Shown piece after piece: positions 1 to 10,798 of a stretch of DNA of 25,786 bases. The DNA is taken from assembly GCA_001687465.1 (NCBI GenBank), contig LVLI01000828.1, positions 1-25,786 on the forward strand. The letters run 5' to 3'. The notes beneath the pieces were generated by a model. It saw only the letters and a program-made list of their open reading frames with translations, did no database searches and was not told the origin of the DNA. A program made the translations under genes and the position numbers. Numbering within the stretch: the stretch's first letter is position 1; each line of letters starts with the position of its first letter. Source of the stretch: Halocafeteria seosinensis. Taxonomy: Eukaryota; Sar; Bigyra; Bicosoecida.

Positions 1-28
1 CACACACACACACACACACACACACACA
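1..28. repeat. (CA)14 microsatellite
   Basis: The window opens in a perfect CA dinucleotide run, so the true left end of the repeat lies outside. A second CA tract lies about 300 nt further right. Confidence 0.97.
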
Positions 29-550
29 GCGACTCGTGTCGTATGGAAATGTGCCAGGTACCATCTCGCTGCATCACGTTCCTCGCGAGCGAAACACGAA
101 AAAGCAGATCGTCTGGCCAATGAAGTAATTGATCGGCAGGACATTATGTTTTGCAATTATTCTGCAACGCACGGGAGATTACTTCTTGGGGAATCCCGAC
201 ATACTGTCGCATTTCCTACAATTCCCCCCCCCGCCCCCGAACTTGATAGAAGAAGGAGGCGCAATGCCGGTATATTGTATACAAGCTTGTCTCGCACCCG
301 CTACTACAACAAAGCGAATGCGCCCACACACACACACACACACACATGCGTATACGATATATACCTATCGATCGATCCATGTATGTATCATGTGTGTCGA
401 TATGGGCTAACTTCAATGCACACGGTGTTCTTGCTGTCCAGTACACTGTAGTACCACTGATTGTACAACATTATGTCGCTCCCACAGGATAGGTAGACAA
501 ACGTAGTAATCGTTTCTTGTGGATAGTCACTGACTATTAGTCAGTCTGTC
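29..550. other. Upstream non-coding region with simple repeats
   Basis: I see no credible gene here. The region holds a C-rich run at 224-238, a (CA)11 tract at 325-346 and a TATA/ATCG-rich stretch at about 350-400. Short open frames exist on both strands, but they run through the CA repeat and encode low-complexity peptides, so I do not call them. The segment presumably contains the promoter and 5' leader of the phosphofructokinase gene that starts at 551. An AGTACACTGTA motif at 440-450, about 100 nt upstream of that start, recurs elsewhere in the window. Confidence 0.7.
325..346. repeat. (CA)11 microsatellite
   Basis: Perfect CA dinucleotide tract read directly from the sequence. It lies about 200 nt upstream of the phosphofructokinase start codon. 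Confidence 0.95.
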
Positions 551-2739
551 ATGATGGTGACGTCGACGCAGGAGGCAGCTTCTCGTGTGGCCAAGCACTT
601 CCAGGCTTCTCCCCACGCACAGGCGCATGCTCATGACACATACGCACTCACGGCACGGCGTGTGTGGGAGAGGGTCAAAGAGCACCCCTATACGCTTGCA
701 CTGGGGATGAGCGCCGGCGTGGCGTTGCTGTTTACATACAGACGATGGCAGGCATCTGGCTCGTCGCCGCCCTCAGCGACGAGCATGATAACGGAGGAGG
801 GGGAGCATGGCCATCGACAGTACATTGAAGGGTCCTACTCGGCCCAGACCAAGGAGCCCTGGGATAAAAAGGGCCTGGGACGCACGTTTGACCTGGGAGA
901 TGTACACGAGATTCACAGGTACGTACGTACTACCCCCCCCCCCTTTGGTCGTCTGGTGGGGTGACCTACGGCAGTACAAGCGCGTCATACGGATGCATGC
1001 AGTGTCACTGTGGACAAGGTGTACGCTTTGAGATGCCCCAATTTGCACGAGATGCCGAAAACCAAAGAATTGAGCTCTCATGCGCCGAACCCAAAGTCCT
1101 ACGCAAATTATATACAGAATGACAACGTCATTCTGGGCGACATTGTCCGGAAGCCCAACCAGTATAGTGTCTCACGGGCCTATATCCGAGCTGGCCCCCG
1201 TAGGAGACTGTACTTTGAACCAACAAGAGTGCGGGCAGCCATTGTCACTTGTGGAGGTTTGTGCCCAGGTTTGAACAATGTCATTCGGGAAATTGTACGC
1301 ATGCTCGCCCGCTGCTATGGTGCTGAAAAGGTATTCGGTATTCGGTACGTGCTTGCTTATGGCGTCTCACTTGACAATGCCAACGATGTCGCCATCGCCT
1401 GCAGAAATGGATATAACGGATTCCACTCTAACACAAAAGCCCCGCCACTTGAATTAACGCCAGAATCAGTGGAGCACATACAACGATGGGGTGGGACCAT
1501 ACTCGGGTCCGACAGGGGTGGATTCGATGCGGAGGAAATCTCACGCTTCTGCAAACAGTACCGTGTCAACCAATTGTATGTTCTAGGTGGCGACGGTACT
1601 CACAGAGGAGCAGCGAGAATTCACGCAAAGTTTTCGCAAGAAGGGAGCCCCATTGCGGTAGTCGGTATTCCGAAAACCATTGACAACGATTTGGATATCA
1701 TCGATCGCTCATTCGGTATGTTAGTTACTGACTTTACGGGTTATTATTTCTTTCCGCTGTTATGACAGCAGCAAATTGTTCAGGGTTTACCACGGCGGTC
1801 GAGGAAGCAGGGAAGGCAATTCGAACAGCAGCCACTGAAGCTGAGTGCCAGCCGAGAACAATCGGATTAGTAAAGCTCATGGGTCGAAACAGTGGCTTTA
1901 TTGCCGCTCACTCTACTTTAGCAAGCGGAAATGTGGACCTGTGCTTAATTCCTGAGGTGCCTATTCATCTAGATGGACCTCATAGTATTTTGAGGCACCT
2001 TGAAGACAAGCTCGAGCAAAATAAGCACGCGGTGGTAGTAGTTGCTGAAGGAGCAGGCCAAGAAGTGTTACCGTGGTATGTTCTATCTCGTTTGCGTAGT
2101 GAGTTTCATTGTTCGTTTTGTACTATCGATTACGGTCTGCTATATCAGTGAAACGGATAGTGAAGGGAACTTACTTTGCGATGCTGGTGGGAATAGAAAG
2201 CTGCCAGAATTCGCCCCTTGGCTCAGTGAAAAACTAAAGTCGTATTTCAATGAACGCAAAAAACCTGTTGGAGTAAAATACGTCGACCCTTCTTATATTA
2301 TACGAAGGTATGCGCCCCAATCCAACTACGGTTTGTTCCAGTCTGTTAAAATACTTGGGCGTGGCATACTATTGCATGCAGCGTCCCAGCCAACTCTTCC
2401 GACGCGTTATATTGTCTACTTCTTGGCCAAAATGCTGTCCACGCTGCAATGGCTGGATTTTCAGGCATCAGTGTTGCACTCTGCAACAATCGGATGGTGT
2501 ACATCCCAGCGGATACGCTTTCAGCGAACAGGTTGGTGCCAGAGTTATTCGTTGACTGAGCGCATTAACATACACATTGGCCGTTTCGTTGCAGTCCGCG
2601 AGTGATGGATCCTTTAGGTAGGACTTGGGAGAGAATCGTAGCGCTGACCCATCAGCCGAATACTGCAGTACCCTTGGATCAACATCCGGCCATGAAACAC
2701 CTGGCTAATATCTCGACAACGGCTCGAACGATTCACTAG
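551..2739 (+). CDS. Plant-type ATP-dependent 6-phosphofructokinase, six exons
   Basis: The enzyme phosphorylates fructose 6-phosphate to fructose 1,6-bisphosphate in glycolysis. My gene model joins 551-918, 1003-1715, 1784-2075, 2149-2307, 2382-2531 and 2595-2739, giving 608 residues; every join keeps frame and restores family-like sequence. Visible motifs are the nucleotide-binding segment TCGGLCPGLNNVIRE (about 204-218), GGDGTHRG (318-325), PKTIDNDLDIIDRSFGF (346-362) and MGRNSGF (393-399). A Gly in GGDGT together with Lys in PKTIDND is, from family knowledge, typical of plant-type ATP-using enzymes; pyrophosphate-dependent enzymes carry GGDD. The C-terminal exon gives RTWERIVALTHQP, like the usual family ending. 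Residues 1-45 form a basic, helical-looking leader followed by a hydrophobic segment at about 46-62, a possible membrane anchor. Intron donors are GTACGT, GTATGT, GTATGT, GTATGC and the weak GTTGGT. The start could be either Met of the ATG ATG pair at 551 and 554. Family call very sure; exon edges fairly sure. Confidence 0.92.
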
Positions 2740-2781
2740 GAATCAACTCAACGTAAGATGCAGACCCGGGCTGTGTCCGCT

Positions 2782-5700
2782 TCAGCGGTCGTCAAGCATC
2801 AGCTGACAGTCACATGCTTCTCTCAGCTGCGACTTCCACGCGTTTGTAACCCTTTCTAGTAGATCTTTATCCTGGCAGAACCACTCAAGATGCGAAGTCC
2901 ATTTTCTCGCGTAGTGACTGTTCTCAGTTTCGGAAGCTGTAACGCAAGATACCGCCTTTACGAACAATACAGTTCCTTGGATCACACCACCAAAATGTAA
3001 AATGCAATACTGTCCCTGACTTTGTTGAAAATCGCCATCGAATAGCGAACAATATAGCAACTGTAGTTGCATCTTTGGCGTACAGTTGCGGTACACTTGG
3101 CCGAGAGCTGGGACAAGAGCATCGGGTAACGCACCTAGAGCTTTACATAGCTCCAAGGCGGCAGTACTTGTTCTTCCAAATTCTTCCCGCAAATTAACAT
3201 CAAAGCACGCATTTTCATCGGGAGAGTCAACATCACGTGTGTATAAGAGGGTCTCATCCATTATGTGACTGTTAGTAGCGGATGTGTCGTATTCACTGCG
3301 GGAGCTAGCGGCGATAGTAGGATTAGATACCGAAAATATGTCGAATAACTCGCTATGATCAAACGCGGAGCTTGTTGACTTCGTGTTGCTACCCTGTGCT
3401 GGTGTCTCATCGGGGAAAAGGTCTATCAATATATCTTCATCCGAGGACGCCTGTGGGGCAGATCCGTTTACTGTTTTAGCACTGTTTTCGCGGTACATCT
3501 TGGGCACATCGAGGCTTTTTGAGTTCTTTCTCAACTCAATGATTTGCTGGATCATTTCTCCATTTTGTTCAAGAGACGAAGACTTCTTAGCGTTTGCGTG
3601 TTCGTCCTGAGCTACCGGTCTTCTGTTTCTCATACGATCAAGAAGACTTTCAAATATTGACTCTCTTTTCCAGGAAAAAGTAGGTGAGTACAAGGAGCTC
3701 CGAGAGTAGTGCCGGAACGTCTCTGGAAACCGTCCGAACAGGGTATAGGGAGGTTTGATATCTGGCCAACCGTCACTGGGAATGGAAAGATCATTATCGC
3801 CACATAAGCCCAACATAAACAGTAAATTATCACTAAAATACTTTGAAGGGACTTCGGCGTTGTCCATGACATACAAAGGGTCCACTAGACTGGTGGTTTC
3901 AATCACTCTGGGAGTAGCATCAATAACTATCCGTCGGACATACCCGCGTTTGTCAGGTACTTCGGACAGGAATGTTGACGTAGCAGTGGATACACTTTCG
4001 TCATCGGAGCTTTCCGACGAAGAGTCCTGGGCTGTATCAGCCATAGATCTCGAGGCACTATCAGTCTGAGAGCGCGTCATATTGGGGGACTTAGGTGGCA
4101 TCCGATTACTCCTGAGAGAACCGGTTATGGAAGCTCTGGCGACAGACTGTCGACGTGACTCCAGTCCCGGAGACTCACTTCCGGAAGACGATCGCGAGGT
4201 TGGTGGAAAGGCACCCGCATTGGTGGTGGCGTAAGCCAAAGATGGACGATGTGACGTAGAAGTAAGCTTTCCCGATGCTTTTTCTGTTTGGCCAGTTCTT
4301 CGTTTGTGCTCCTCAACGCCACCAAACGGTTCATAAATATCAGTAATACACGTTGAGTTGTACTTATGCGCCTCTTCCGCTTCCGCTGTCCATTCAGGCA
4401 TTGAAGATAGCGAGTTACAATGACGGCCGACACTAAGCTCGCCAGACTTTATGGTCGAGCTACCAGCTGTCCCCGGTAAGCGCCGTGAGCCAGATGTCAA
4501 AGAGTGCCCCGTCCACATGATAGGGGCGGCGGTCGCGTTTGGAAGCTCCGATGCATCCTCAGTTAGCTCGTTAGGACCATGATTTTGTAATCGCTTCATC
4601 ACGGTAGGAAAGTCCCGACGGCTCTGTTTGCAGTCTTCTTCATAGTGTGAAGAGTTCATCAAATGAGCAGCTACTGCCCAGTTTTCCTCCTGTGCGCTCT
4701 CTTCGGGATCGTTTAAAGGTAAAAGCTCGTTCATAAACGAGCACTCGTCCAGGTTACTTAAGCCTATCCCATCAGCGGTCAAACCAAACGCACTTTCGAC
4801 ACCCCCTGTACCATGCCACAGCGAATAGGTTTCCAATTTGGCTGCGTCTTCAGCGGTTTCAACATCCGTTTCTTGTGGAGAGTCTTCCGCTTCAGCAATT
4901 ATCTCTGCACTCAGTGATACGCACTCTGAGCCATGGAGTCTTAGATCTCGCCGAAACAAACGCTGTGCTCCAGGAGGTAATGTACAATCCAATGTGAACT
5001 CTAATGAGAACGAATTGAGGTGAGCCGGGATACCACGTTGGTCCTCCCCTTTTTTGTTACTGTACGCGGTTTTAGAATCTTTCGAAGAATTGTCTACTGA
5101 GAGTTGAGAGACAGTCGCTACGCTGTTCAGAAACGACGTCTGGTCCTGTGGCTTTATAATTCCAACCGCGTCTAGCGGAGACGAAGAGTGGAGAGATGAG
5201 GGACCGACGGGGTCCGTTTCTCTTCTCATGTAGTGGACCGGCCCAGTCATAAGCACACGCACTCGAATACCAGAAAGAGAACGTGGTAGTAGATTGGTAC
5301 AGTTTAGGAAGAGGACAATACGCGAAGAGCCCTCCATACCAGGCGCTGTTACGCGGATGCATGCGACTTCGACGAATAGAGAATCAGATGAAGCAGACGT
5401 TACGGAGCGAATCAGCTCCATTTTCTGAGATACTGGAGTGCTATCATTTTTCGGTGTCGCGGGCGAGTGAGCATGATAGTCCCAACGATTCCCAGGCCGA
5501 CAGACGTCTCGTGGAGTGCGATATATCGAGTTCCGCGCGCCAGGGAGCTGGAGAGGGGAAGTGTACATATCCTTAAACGTTTGGAGCACACCTGACATGC
5601 CGTACTTTTCCAACTGGAACATAGCCGCATACGACTTGGCCATTGCGTCGTACGTTAAATCACATATTCGGTCGAATACAACAGACTGAAGCGATATTAT

Positions 5701-8700
5701 GTACACGAGGAGTTGGACCAAGCCCCTGTCGTGGAGGGGGGCAACCAATGAGCGTCCAAAAGCAATACCAAACACTACAGTACCAAGTCCCAAAGGCTCA
5801 AAAGCCGGGAATTCCGGCATCATACAATATAGATCATTTCTCTTTCGACGCGCATTCTCTGAAGACAGACAGGTTGCAAAATTTTCACCGATCCCTTTGT
5901 TTTCACGGGGAGTCATTCCAGCCTGGGTACCACTAAGCGACGAAACATTTAATTTCCATGAGACTCTATCCATGCCCCCCTCGCCTGCCTCAGCCAAAAC
6001 ATTGTCAAGCCATGTGAAGCATGAAAGGAGCCAGAAACTGTAGTCTCTGCTCCGTATCCAATCATGCAGAGCGTTCTGGAAGAGTGAACGGTAGGAGTCT
6101 ACCGAAGACTGCCGATGTAGTCTTCCTCCGCTTCTGACCCAAGTCAATGTGTGAGATGCGATTTTGGAGCTGAGATTTTCAGGCGAACGTGTGACAGTTC
6201 CATTGAATAGCTCATTCATCGACGGAGCAGTATTTTCCGCAGGCGCAGCTGCACTCTGCTCTTGTGTGAACACGGTGGGATGGAGTTGAGCGAGCATTTC
6301 TACACAAAAATGATTTGTTATCGCTACATTACTCCATCCTCCTAAAACACAGCGGAATGTCCTTTCCAAGAAGGTAGAAGAAGACGGAAGATCGAAGCCA
6401 AGAGCGGCCAAAATGCACGGTAACGACTCATTAGAAGAGTCTTTATCGTGCTTTCTATCCAATAGACCGCCTAAGAATCTTGAGAAAGCAGAATTAGATG
6501 TACTAAACCATTCTGAATCGGCACTCAAGTTCTTTGTGTCCACATCCTCGGAGTTCATGTTGCAGAGGTCAGAAAAAACTCCGACGAGATTATCACTCCT
6601 GTATGTACATGAGGCAACATCTCCCGTAAGTTGGTGGTGGAAATTTTCTGCCGTTTTCGCTCGCTCACGCAAAATGCTGTAGTGACGTTCTCCCAACGAG
6701 AGAATACTCATAGTACGAGTGAAAATCGATTTCACTCCAGGTTCTGAAAAAATTCGGGACAGGAGCTGAAACAACTTCTTCATATCGTGCTCCAACGATT
6801 CATCAGCATTTGTAGAAGCATTCCCTGCATATAAAGCCCCTAGGGTAGCAATAAACGTTTGAAAGGGTGTACTCTCTTCCAAGGGCAACGTCTTTCCGAC
6901 GTTCATAGAAGATACAGCTACGATCCACTCTTTACCAAGACTCAATAGCTCTTCTCGAAGTTCGAATGCACACCGCAGCAATGGAAGCGATGGCAACGAC
7001 GAATTGCGCACTTCTTCAAAATGGTAGAAGTAGGAATTCAACGAGTCCGGAAGATTGGAGCCATGCTCGGCAAATGTAAGTGAATCCATAGCAAAACACA
7101 GAGCACGTAGCGCCGTATCGGATGCAGAACAACAATGCTTGTACGTCTCTACAATCTGCACAAGGGGGTTCCCATCCTCAACGCTTCCAGCCTCGAATGA
7201 AACATCATTGGTGCTTTCACGGAAGTAGTGTAGCTCTTTTAGCTGTCCTAATACCTCATTGAACGGCTCTTTTGAACCCAAACTCCGAACACCAAACAAT
7301 GCTTTCGATAGCAAAACGCGAGACTCGACGATCCACGAAGATTCCCGTAAAGCCCCTACAAGCTCGAAACAATACAGCGTCATCAAATCTGGTGCGCAAA
7401 TTCGATGGACGGAGACGTTTGTCCGAGGAAACTTTCGATTTACCTGTTCTACAAAAGCACGGGTATCCTCACTGTTATTTGATTCGCACAGCTCCTGGAT
7501 TTGTGGCTGCCTCAGCGACGGCCATGTGCCTTCCCACAGAGGGGGATGTACGCCTTGAAGAGCTTCAAGCAGGAAATGTAATACAACCGCATGGTATGCA
7601 TGACATAAATGAACCCTTCCATGACTCTGGAAAAGTAAACGAGGATACTCTTGCGAAACGCTTTGCTCCTTCGCATTTTTAGACGAGTAAGTGTCATTGA
7701 CAGGACCAGCGTTATATCGTGAGCCGAGAATGTTGTGTGTGGATAGCCCAGGGAAGTCTCTTAAAGGACGTGGATATTTGATTCCACGTATCACCGTTGC
7801 CACCAGTGCAGACTCGGTGCAAGACGCCAGGCCTGAAACAGTGTCATCTAGCAGCACCGTTATTTGCTCGCCTTCAATGTTTTCGTTTCCAAATAGCACC
7901 ACATTCTTCGGGAGGTTCTTCCTTCGACGCCGTGAATCATCCCTGTCAACCTGCCCCCGGAACTTCTCAATGGATGCGTTTTCCCAGGTTGCCGCGATCA
8001 CAACACATAGGCTAACTGAGCGTAAAAGTTTATTCCGTAGATTCTCATCAGATACTAAAGCTAAAACACAAAAGACTTTCGATGCCAAATCGAATAGAGA
8101 TGAAACAGGAATCCAGTGGCATAGGTCCGCAATGAATGAGCATAAACAATCAGTGTAAGCAACGCTACTCAGAGACTCCATATCAAGCAGTTCAAAGCAC
8201 ACGTCTAAGAGCTGGCTAGCAATGTGTTTGCGCGACTCATTTCCGATACGTCCCAAGTCAGTGGACTTGCTTGGTTTGGGCAACCCCATATCAGCGACAC
8301 AGGGAAGGGACTCTCCTTGCCATACAGCTGCCCCATCTTGGAGGGTAAAACAGTCAGTGTACGATTGCTTGCTTTCGGCTAGGTGAGTCCGAGTCCACTC
8401 ATCCCATTGTGCACCGAATTCTTTAACATTGTCCACCATCACCTGGCGCCGGGTGGGTCCACAATACCTGCTGAACGTCGATATGAGGTGGCTCAACGCT
8501 GTGAACCGTACCGACGGGTGCGTGTCCCTTGGAAGCGGATGCAGGGTCGATTCCTGTATATTGACGTCGACGCCAGCTAATTTAGGGAGAAAATATCCCA
8601 CCCATAATTCGAAGACATTAGTCACTGTCGGATCATTCTCTGGAGAAAATGGCTCAATACGAATTTTTGGAGAGGGCACTCCTTGTCCTTGCCCATGGGC

Positions 8701-10044
8701 GCAATTCGAGTCATTGAAGACGTGATCGGCAAGCAAAGAGGTTGACCTCATTAAGCAGCAACCCGAGTATGGTGAGAGAGACGGAAGTCGCTGAAGAAAA
8801 ACAAATAACTGAGAGGACAAACGTTTTGATACAAAGTGCACCAATTTCATTCGGCACGCGAGGTTGGAATCAGAAGTCCCAATTGTCAGTGCTCCCGACG
8901 AATGATCGATCATCCCGGCGTACTCGATTGTGCGCAAGATGAAAGGACTTATCGTTCGCAAGTAGCTGCTATCGTGACAGCAAGCATCGGAGGTAATGTT
9001 TGGAACAGGGAAGAGCGACCGGCTACTTTGCGACGCTTCTATGTCGAGAGCGTCGGCAACTGACTCCGATCTGAGGTAAATCGTATCACACGGGATTGAT
9101 GCGAGCGCCAGACATTGCTCAACAATGGCGATCGCTGCCATAAACATGCCATCGTCAGTGTCGTCTGTATGAGTACAAACGAGCTTAACCATATCCCTTG
9201 ACTTCTCTTCAATCTGTTGTCTCAAGGACATCAGGTATGGTAGTGGAACTGCACCACTGTCAGTCACACGTGAGGGTATGCATGCATCTGAGCCTTTTGT
9301 GTCTCCTGTAGAGTCATTATCGGAAGAAGAGGTAGCATTGGTGTGGAATAATCGGGGAGCTCCTCCTGGGCGTAGTCTGGCAAAGACAGGGTAGGCGGAG
9401 GAATCGTTACCGCACAGTATCCATCCTCGTATCGCCAGTTCCCCCAAGCATGAAAGAAAATTGGCGCGGGTGTAGGCTGAGATAGTATCATCTTGTATCG
9501 TATCCTGAACCATCCTAAGAATGGTCGGCTGCATCCAGAAGTCGACGACATATTCATCTTCCATCGCTCTCAGCACTCTCAGGGAGACCGTGATGACGCC
9601 TTCTTCCTTTGTGTTGAAAACATGGTATTTTGCTACGGACAGAAATGCCGTCCGGATATCGGCATCCATCGTGGGAAGCATTTGTAAAATATCGAGGCAC
9701 ATGACCTTGACTGCATCCACGGTTCCACTGGCCGCTAGCAACTGCATCACGAGACGAACCGTGTAGCGAGGGAGAGTTCCTTCCTCAATGACGACGGCGC
9801 GGATCTCATTCAAGACCCGCATGAGTTCTTCAATTTTACTCTTCTTTTTCATGTTCTTGTTGCTATTGCTGCTACTGACATGCATGGACAGAACCCGATG
9901 CCATCGTGCCGACAGCTGCTTCTTGGCTCCCGACAGAGGATGATGAGCCTCCTGCTTCCGATGCGCCGGCGCACTTGAACTCATTCTCACATCCGAATCT
10001 GGTCCTCCATACGAACAACGCGAATTGGAGCATAGCAGAACCAA
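2782..10044 (-). CDS. Giant adaptin-like protein, possibly TPLATE-related (2420 aa, intronless)
   Basis: This is one uninterrupted 2420-codon frame, so its reality is not in doubt; its function is inferred. The first 1500 or so residues look like an alpha-solenoid built from helical pairs, as in adaptin trunks. Residues about 1549-1610 and 1680-1720 look like an appendage-type beta region: alternating hydrophobic strands in FVEVACIRV, RIVLFLNCTNL, IRVRVLMTGPVHYM and FSLEFTLDC. This pattern resembles the region after the solenoid in plant TPLATE (TSET/TPLATE endocytic complex), but I could not run a profile search. A Ser-rich, probably disordered stretch follows at about 1930-2030. Short motifs LIDLF (2206-2210) and FDIF (2234-2237) are like clathrin- or appendage-binding peptides. 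The last 130 residues are again folded-looking. Plant TPLATE is roughly half this length, so this would be an enlarged relative. The true start may be the Met at codon 21 (9984). Alternatives are a generic ARM/HEAT scaffold or another coat subunit. Confidence 0.9.
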   Translation of the reverse strand: MVLLCSNSRCSYGGPDSDVRMSSSAPAHRKQEAHHPLSGAKKQLSARWHRVLSMHVSSSNSNKNMKKKSKIEELMRVLNEIRAVVIEEGTLPRYTVRLVMQLLAASGTVDAVKVMCLDILQMLPTMDADIRTAFLSVAKYHVFNTKEEGVITVSLRVLRAMEDEYVVDFWMQPTILRMVQDTIQDDTISAYTRANFLSCLGELAIRGWILCGNDSSAYPVFARLRPGGAPRLFHTNATSSSDNDSTGDTKGSDACIPSRVTDSGAVPLPYLMSLRQQIEEKSRDMVKLVCTHTDDTDDGMFMAAIAIVEQCLALASIPCDTIYLRSESVADALDIEASQSSRSLFPVPNITSDACCHDSSYLRTISPFILRTIEYAGMIDHSSGALTIGTSDSNLACRMKLVHFVSKRLSSQLFVFLQRLPSLSPYSGCCLMRSTSLLADHVFNDSNCAHGQGQGVPSPKIRIEPFSPENDPTVTNVFELWVGYFLPKLAGVDVNIQESTLHPLPRDTHPSVRFTALSHLISTFSRYCGPTRRQVMVDNVKEFGAQWDEWTRTHLAESKQSYTDCFTLQDGAAVWQGESLPCVADMGLPKPSKSTDLGRIGNESRKHIASQLLDVCFELLDMESLSSVAYTDCLCSFIADLCHWIPVSSLFDLASKVFCVLALVSDENLRNKLLRSVSLCVVIAATWENASIEKFRGQVDRDDSRRRRKNLPKNVVLFGNENIEGEQITVLLDDTVSGLASCTESALVATVIRGIKYPRPLRDFPGLSTHNILGSRYNAGPVNDTYSSKNAKEQSVSQEYPRLLFQSHGRVHLCHAYHAVVLHFLLEALQGVHPPLWEGTWPSLRQPQIQELCESNNSEDTRAFVEQVNRKFPRTNVSVHRICAPDLMTLYCFELVGALRESSWIVESRVLLSKALFGVRSLGSKEPFNEVLGQLKELHYFRESTNDVSFEAGSVEDGNPLVQIVETYKHCCSASDTALRALCFAMDSLTFAEHGSNLPDSLNSYFYHFEEVRNSSLPSLPLLRCAFELREELLSLGKEWIVAVSSMNVGKTLPLEESTPFQTFIATLGALYAGNASTNADESLEHDMKKLFQLLSRIFSEPGVKSIFTRTMSILSLGERHYSILRERAKTAENFHHQLTGDVASCTYRSDNLVGVFSDLCNMNSEDVDTKNLSADSEWFSTSNSAFSRFLGGLLDRKHDKDSSNESLPCILAALGFDLPSSSTFLERTFRCVLGGWSNVAITNHFCVEMLAQLHPTVFTQEQSAAAPAENTAPSMNELFNGTVTRSPENLSSKIASHTLTWVRSGGRLHRQSSVDSYRSLFQNALHDWIRSRDYSFWLLSCFTWLDNVLAEAGEGGMDRVSWKLNVSSLSGTQAGMTPRENKGIGENFATCLSSENARRKRNDLYCMMPEFPAFEPLGLGTVVFGIAFGRSLVAPLHDRGLVQLLVYIISLQSVVFDRICDLTYDAMAKSYAAMFQLEKYGMSGVLQTFKDMYTSPLQLPGARNSIYRTPRDVCRPGNRWDYHAHSPATPKNDSTPVSQKMELIRSVTSASSDSLFVEVACIRVTAPGMEGSSRIVLFLNCTNLLPRSLSGIRVRVLMTGPVHYMRRETDPVGPSSLHSSSPLDAVGIIKPQDQTSFLNSVATVSQLSVDNSSKDSKTAYSNKKGEDQRGIPAHLNSFSLEFTLDCTLPPGAQRLFRRDLRLHGSECVSLSAEIIAEAEDSPQETDVETAEDAAKLETYSLWHGTGGVESAFGLTADGIGLSNLDECSFMNELLPLNDPEESAQEENWAVAAHLMNSSHYEEDCKQSRRDFPTVMKRLQNHGPNELTEDASELPNATAAPIMWTGHSLTSGSRRLPGTAGSSTIKSGELSVGRHCNSLSSMPEWTAEAEEAHKYNSTCITDIYEPFGGVEEHKRRTGQTEKASGKLTSTSHRPSLAYATTNAGAFPPTSRSSSGSESPGLESRRQSVARASITGSLRSNRMPPKSPNMTRSQTDSASRSMADTAQDSSSESSDDESVSTATSTFLSEVPDKRGYVRRIVIDATPRVIETTSLVDPLYVMDNAEVPSKYFSDNLLFMLGLCGDNDLSIPSDGWPDIKPPYTLFGRFPETFRHYSRSSLYSPTFSWKRESIFESLLDRMRNRRPVAQDEHANAKKSSSLEQNGEMIQQIIELRKNSKSLDVPKMYRENSAKTVNGSAPQASSDEDILIDLFPDETPAQGSNTKSTSSAFDHSELFDIFSVSNPTIAASSRSEYDTSATNSHIMDETLLYTRDVDSPDENACFDVNLREEFGRTSTAALELCKALGALPDALVPALGQVYRNCTPKMQLQLLYCSLFDGDFQQSQGQYCILHFGGVIQGTVLFVKAVSCVTASETENSHYARKWTSHLEWFCQDKDLLERVTNAWKSQLREACDCQLMLDDR

Positions 10045-10798
10045 TCAATGCACCGCGACCTCGTAGCAATTGAATACATCGTACGCGGAGGACTGAGTCG
10101 TGAGCCCTTCAGGTAGTGACAATCATTTCGTCTACTTGCAACTTGTCCCGGGCCGGCCTGAGTTGCTTCCACGTAAAAAAAATCTACCGCCTACAAGTAG
10201 ATACACGATTATAGTAACGGTTGGCTCGTTGGTACATGTCGCTGCATCGCTCTGCCAAGCCTTTGAACGCGTGCGTATTTTTTCTCCTGTATGTAAACAG
10301 CCTCTGTTGTTCCCCTGGGGGCCGAGTGACTGACCTTCTAGCATAGAGCCCAGGTTTATCTTTCCCTATTCAAGTCCTCGCAACTGTGTGTTTGCAAGGT
10401 ACAGCCCACTCTTGTAGATACTTAGGGTACCTGAGCGGGACATCTGGAGACGGGAGAGTGCTTTCCCTGCGACAGAAAGACCTCGAGTGGCAAACGAACT
10501 AACGTAAGTCAACTTGGCATATTCGGAGGGCGAAATCTGCCCATCTATCTATGCATGTCCTAGTAAAACCACTGCGAAGCACCGCCATTCCAAGGTTATT
10601 TGTGTTGTTGACTCTTTGGTCTGGATGCAGCTCTGAGAAGCGTTTGTCGTCGTCGTCGTTGTTGTTGTCCCCGGGGACCGACCTCCTTCCGTGTATAGGT
10701 ACATACATTTACGTTCGACCGACAGGAAGGAGGAAAAAAAAACGAAAGAGAAGGGGTTTTGTGGTTTTGAATTTCAGACGCAGGAAGGAAAGGCGACA
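10045..10798. other. Divergent intergenic region between giant minus-strand gene and ankyrin gene
   Basis: About 750 nt separate two divergently transcribed start codons, so both promoters probably lie here. I see no clear TATA box. A (GTC)4(GTT)3-type trinucleotide run lies at 10646-10669, and a purine-rich, A-tract-containing leader (about 10727-10755) precedes the ankyrin ATG. A short inverted repeat, ATCTAC/GTAGAT, lies at about 10178-10202. Open frames at 10551-11108 and 10691 onward begin in this region, but the ankyrin homology supports the ATG at 10799. Confidence 0.6.

Noticed and set aside
129-451. Open frames on both strands across 129-451
   Set aside because: They run through the CA microsatellite and C tract, encode low-complexity peptides and have no domain.
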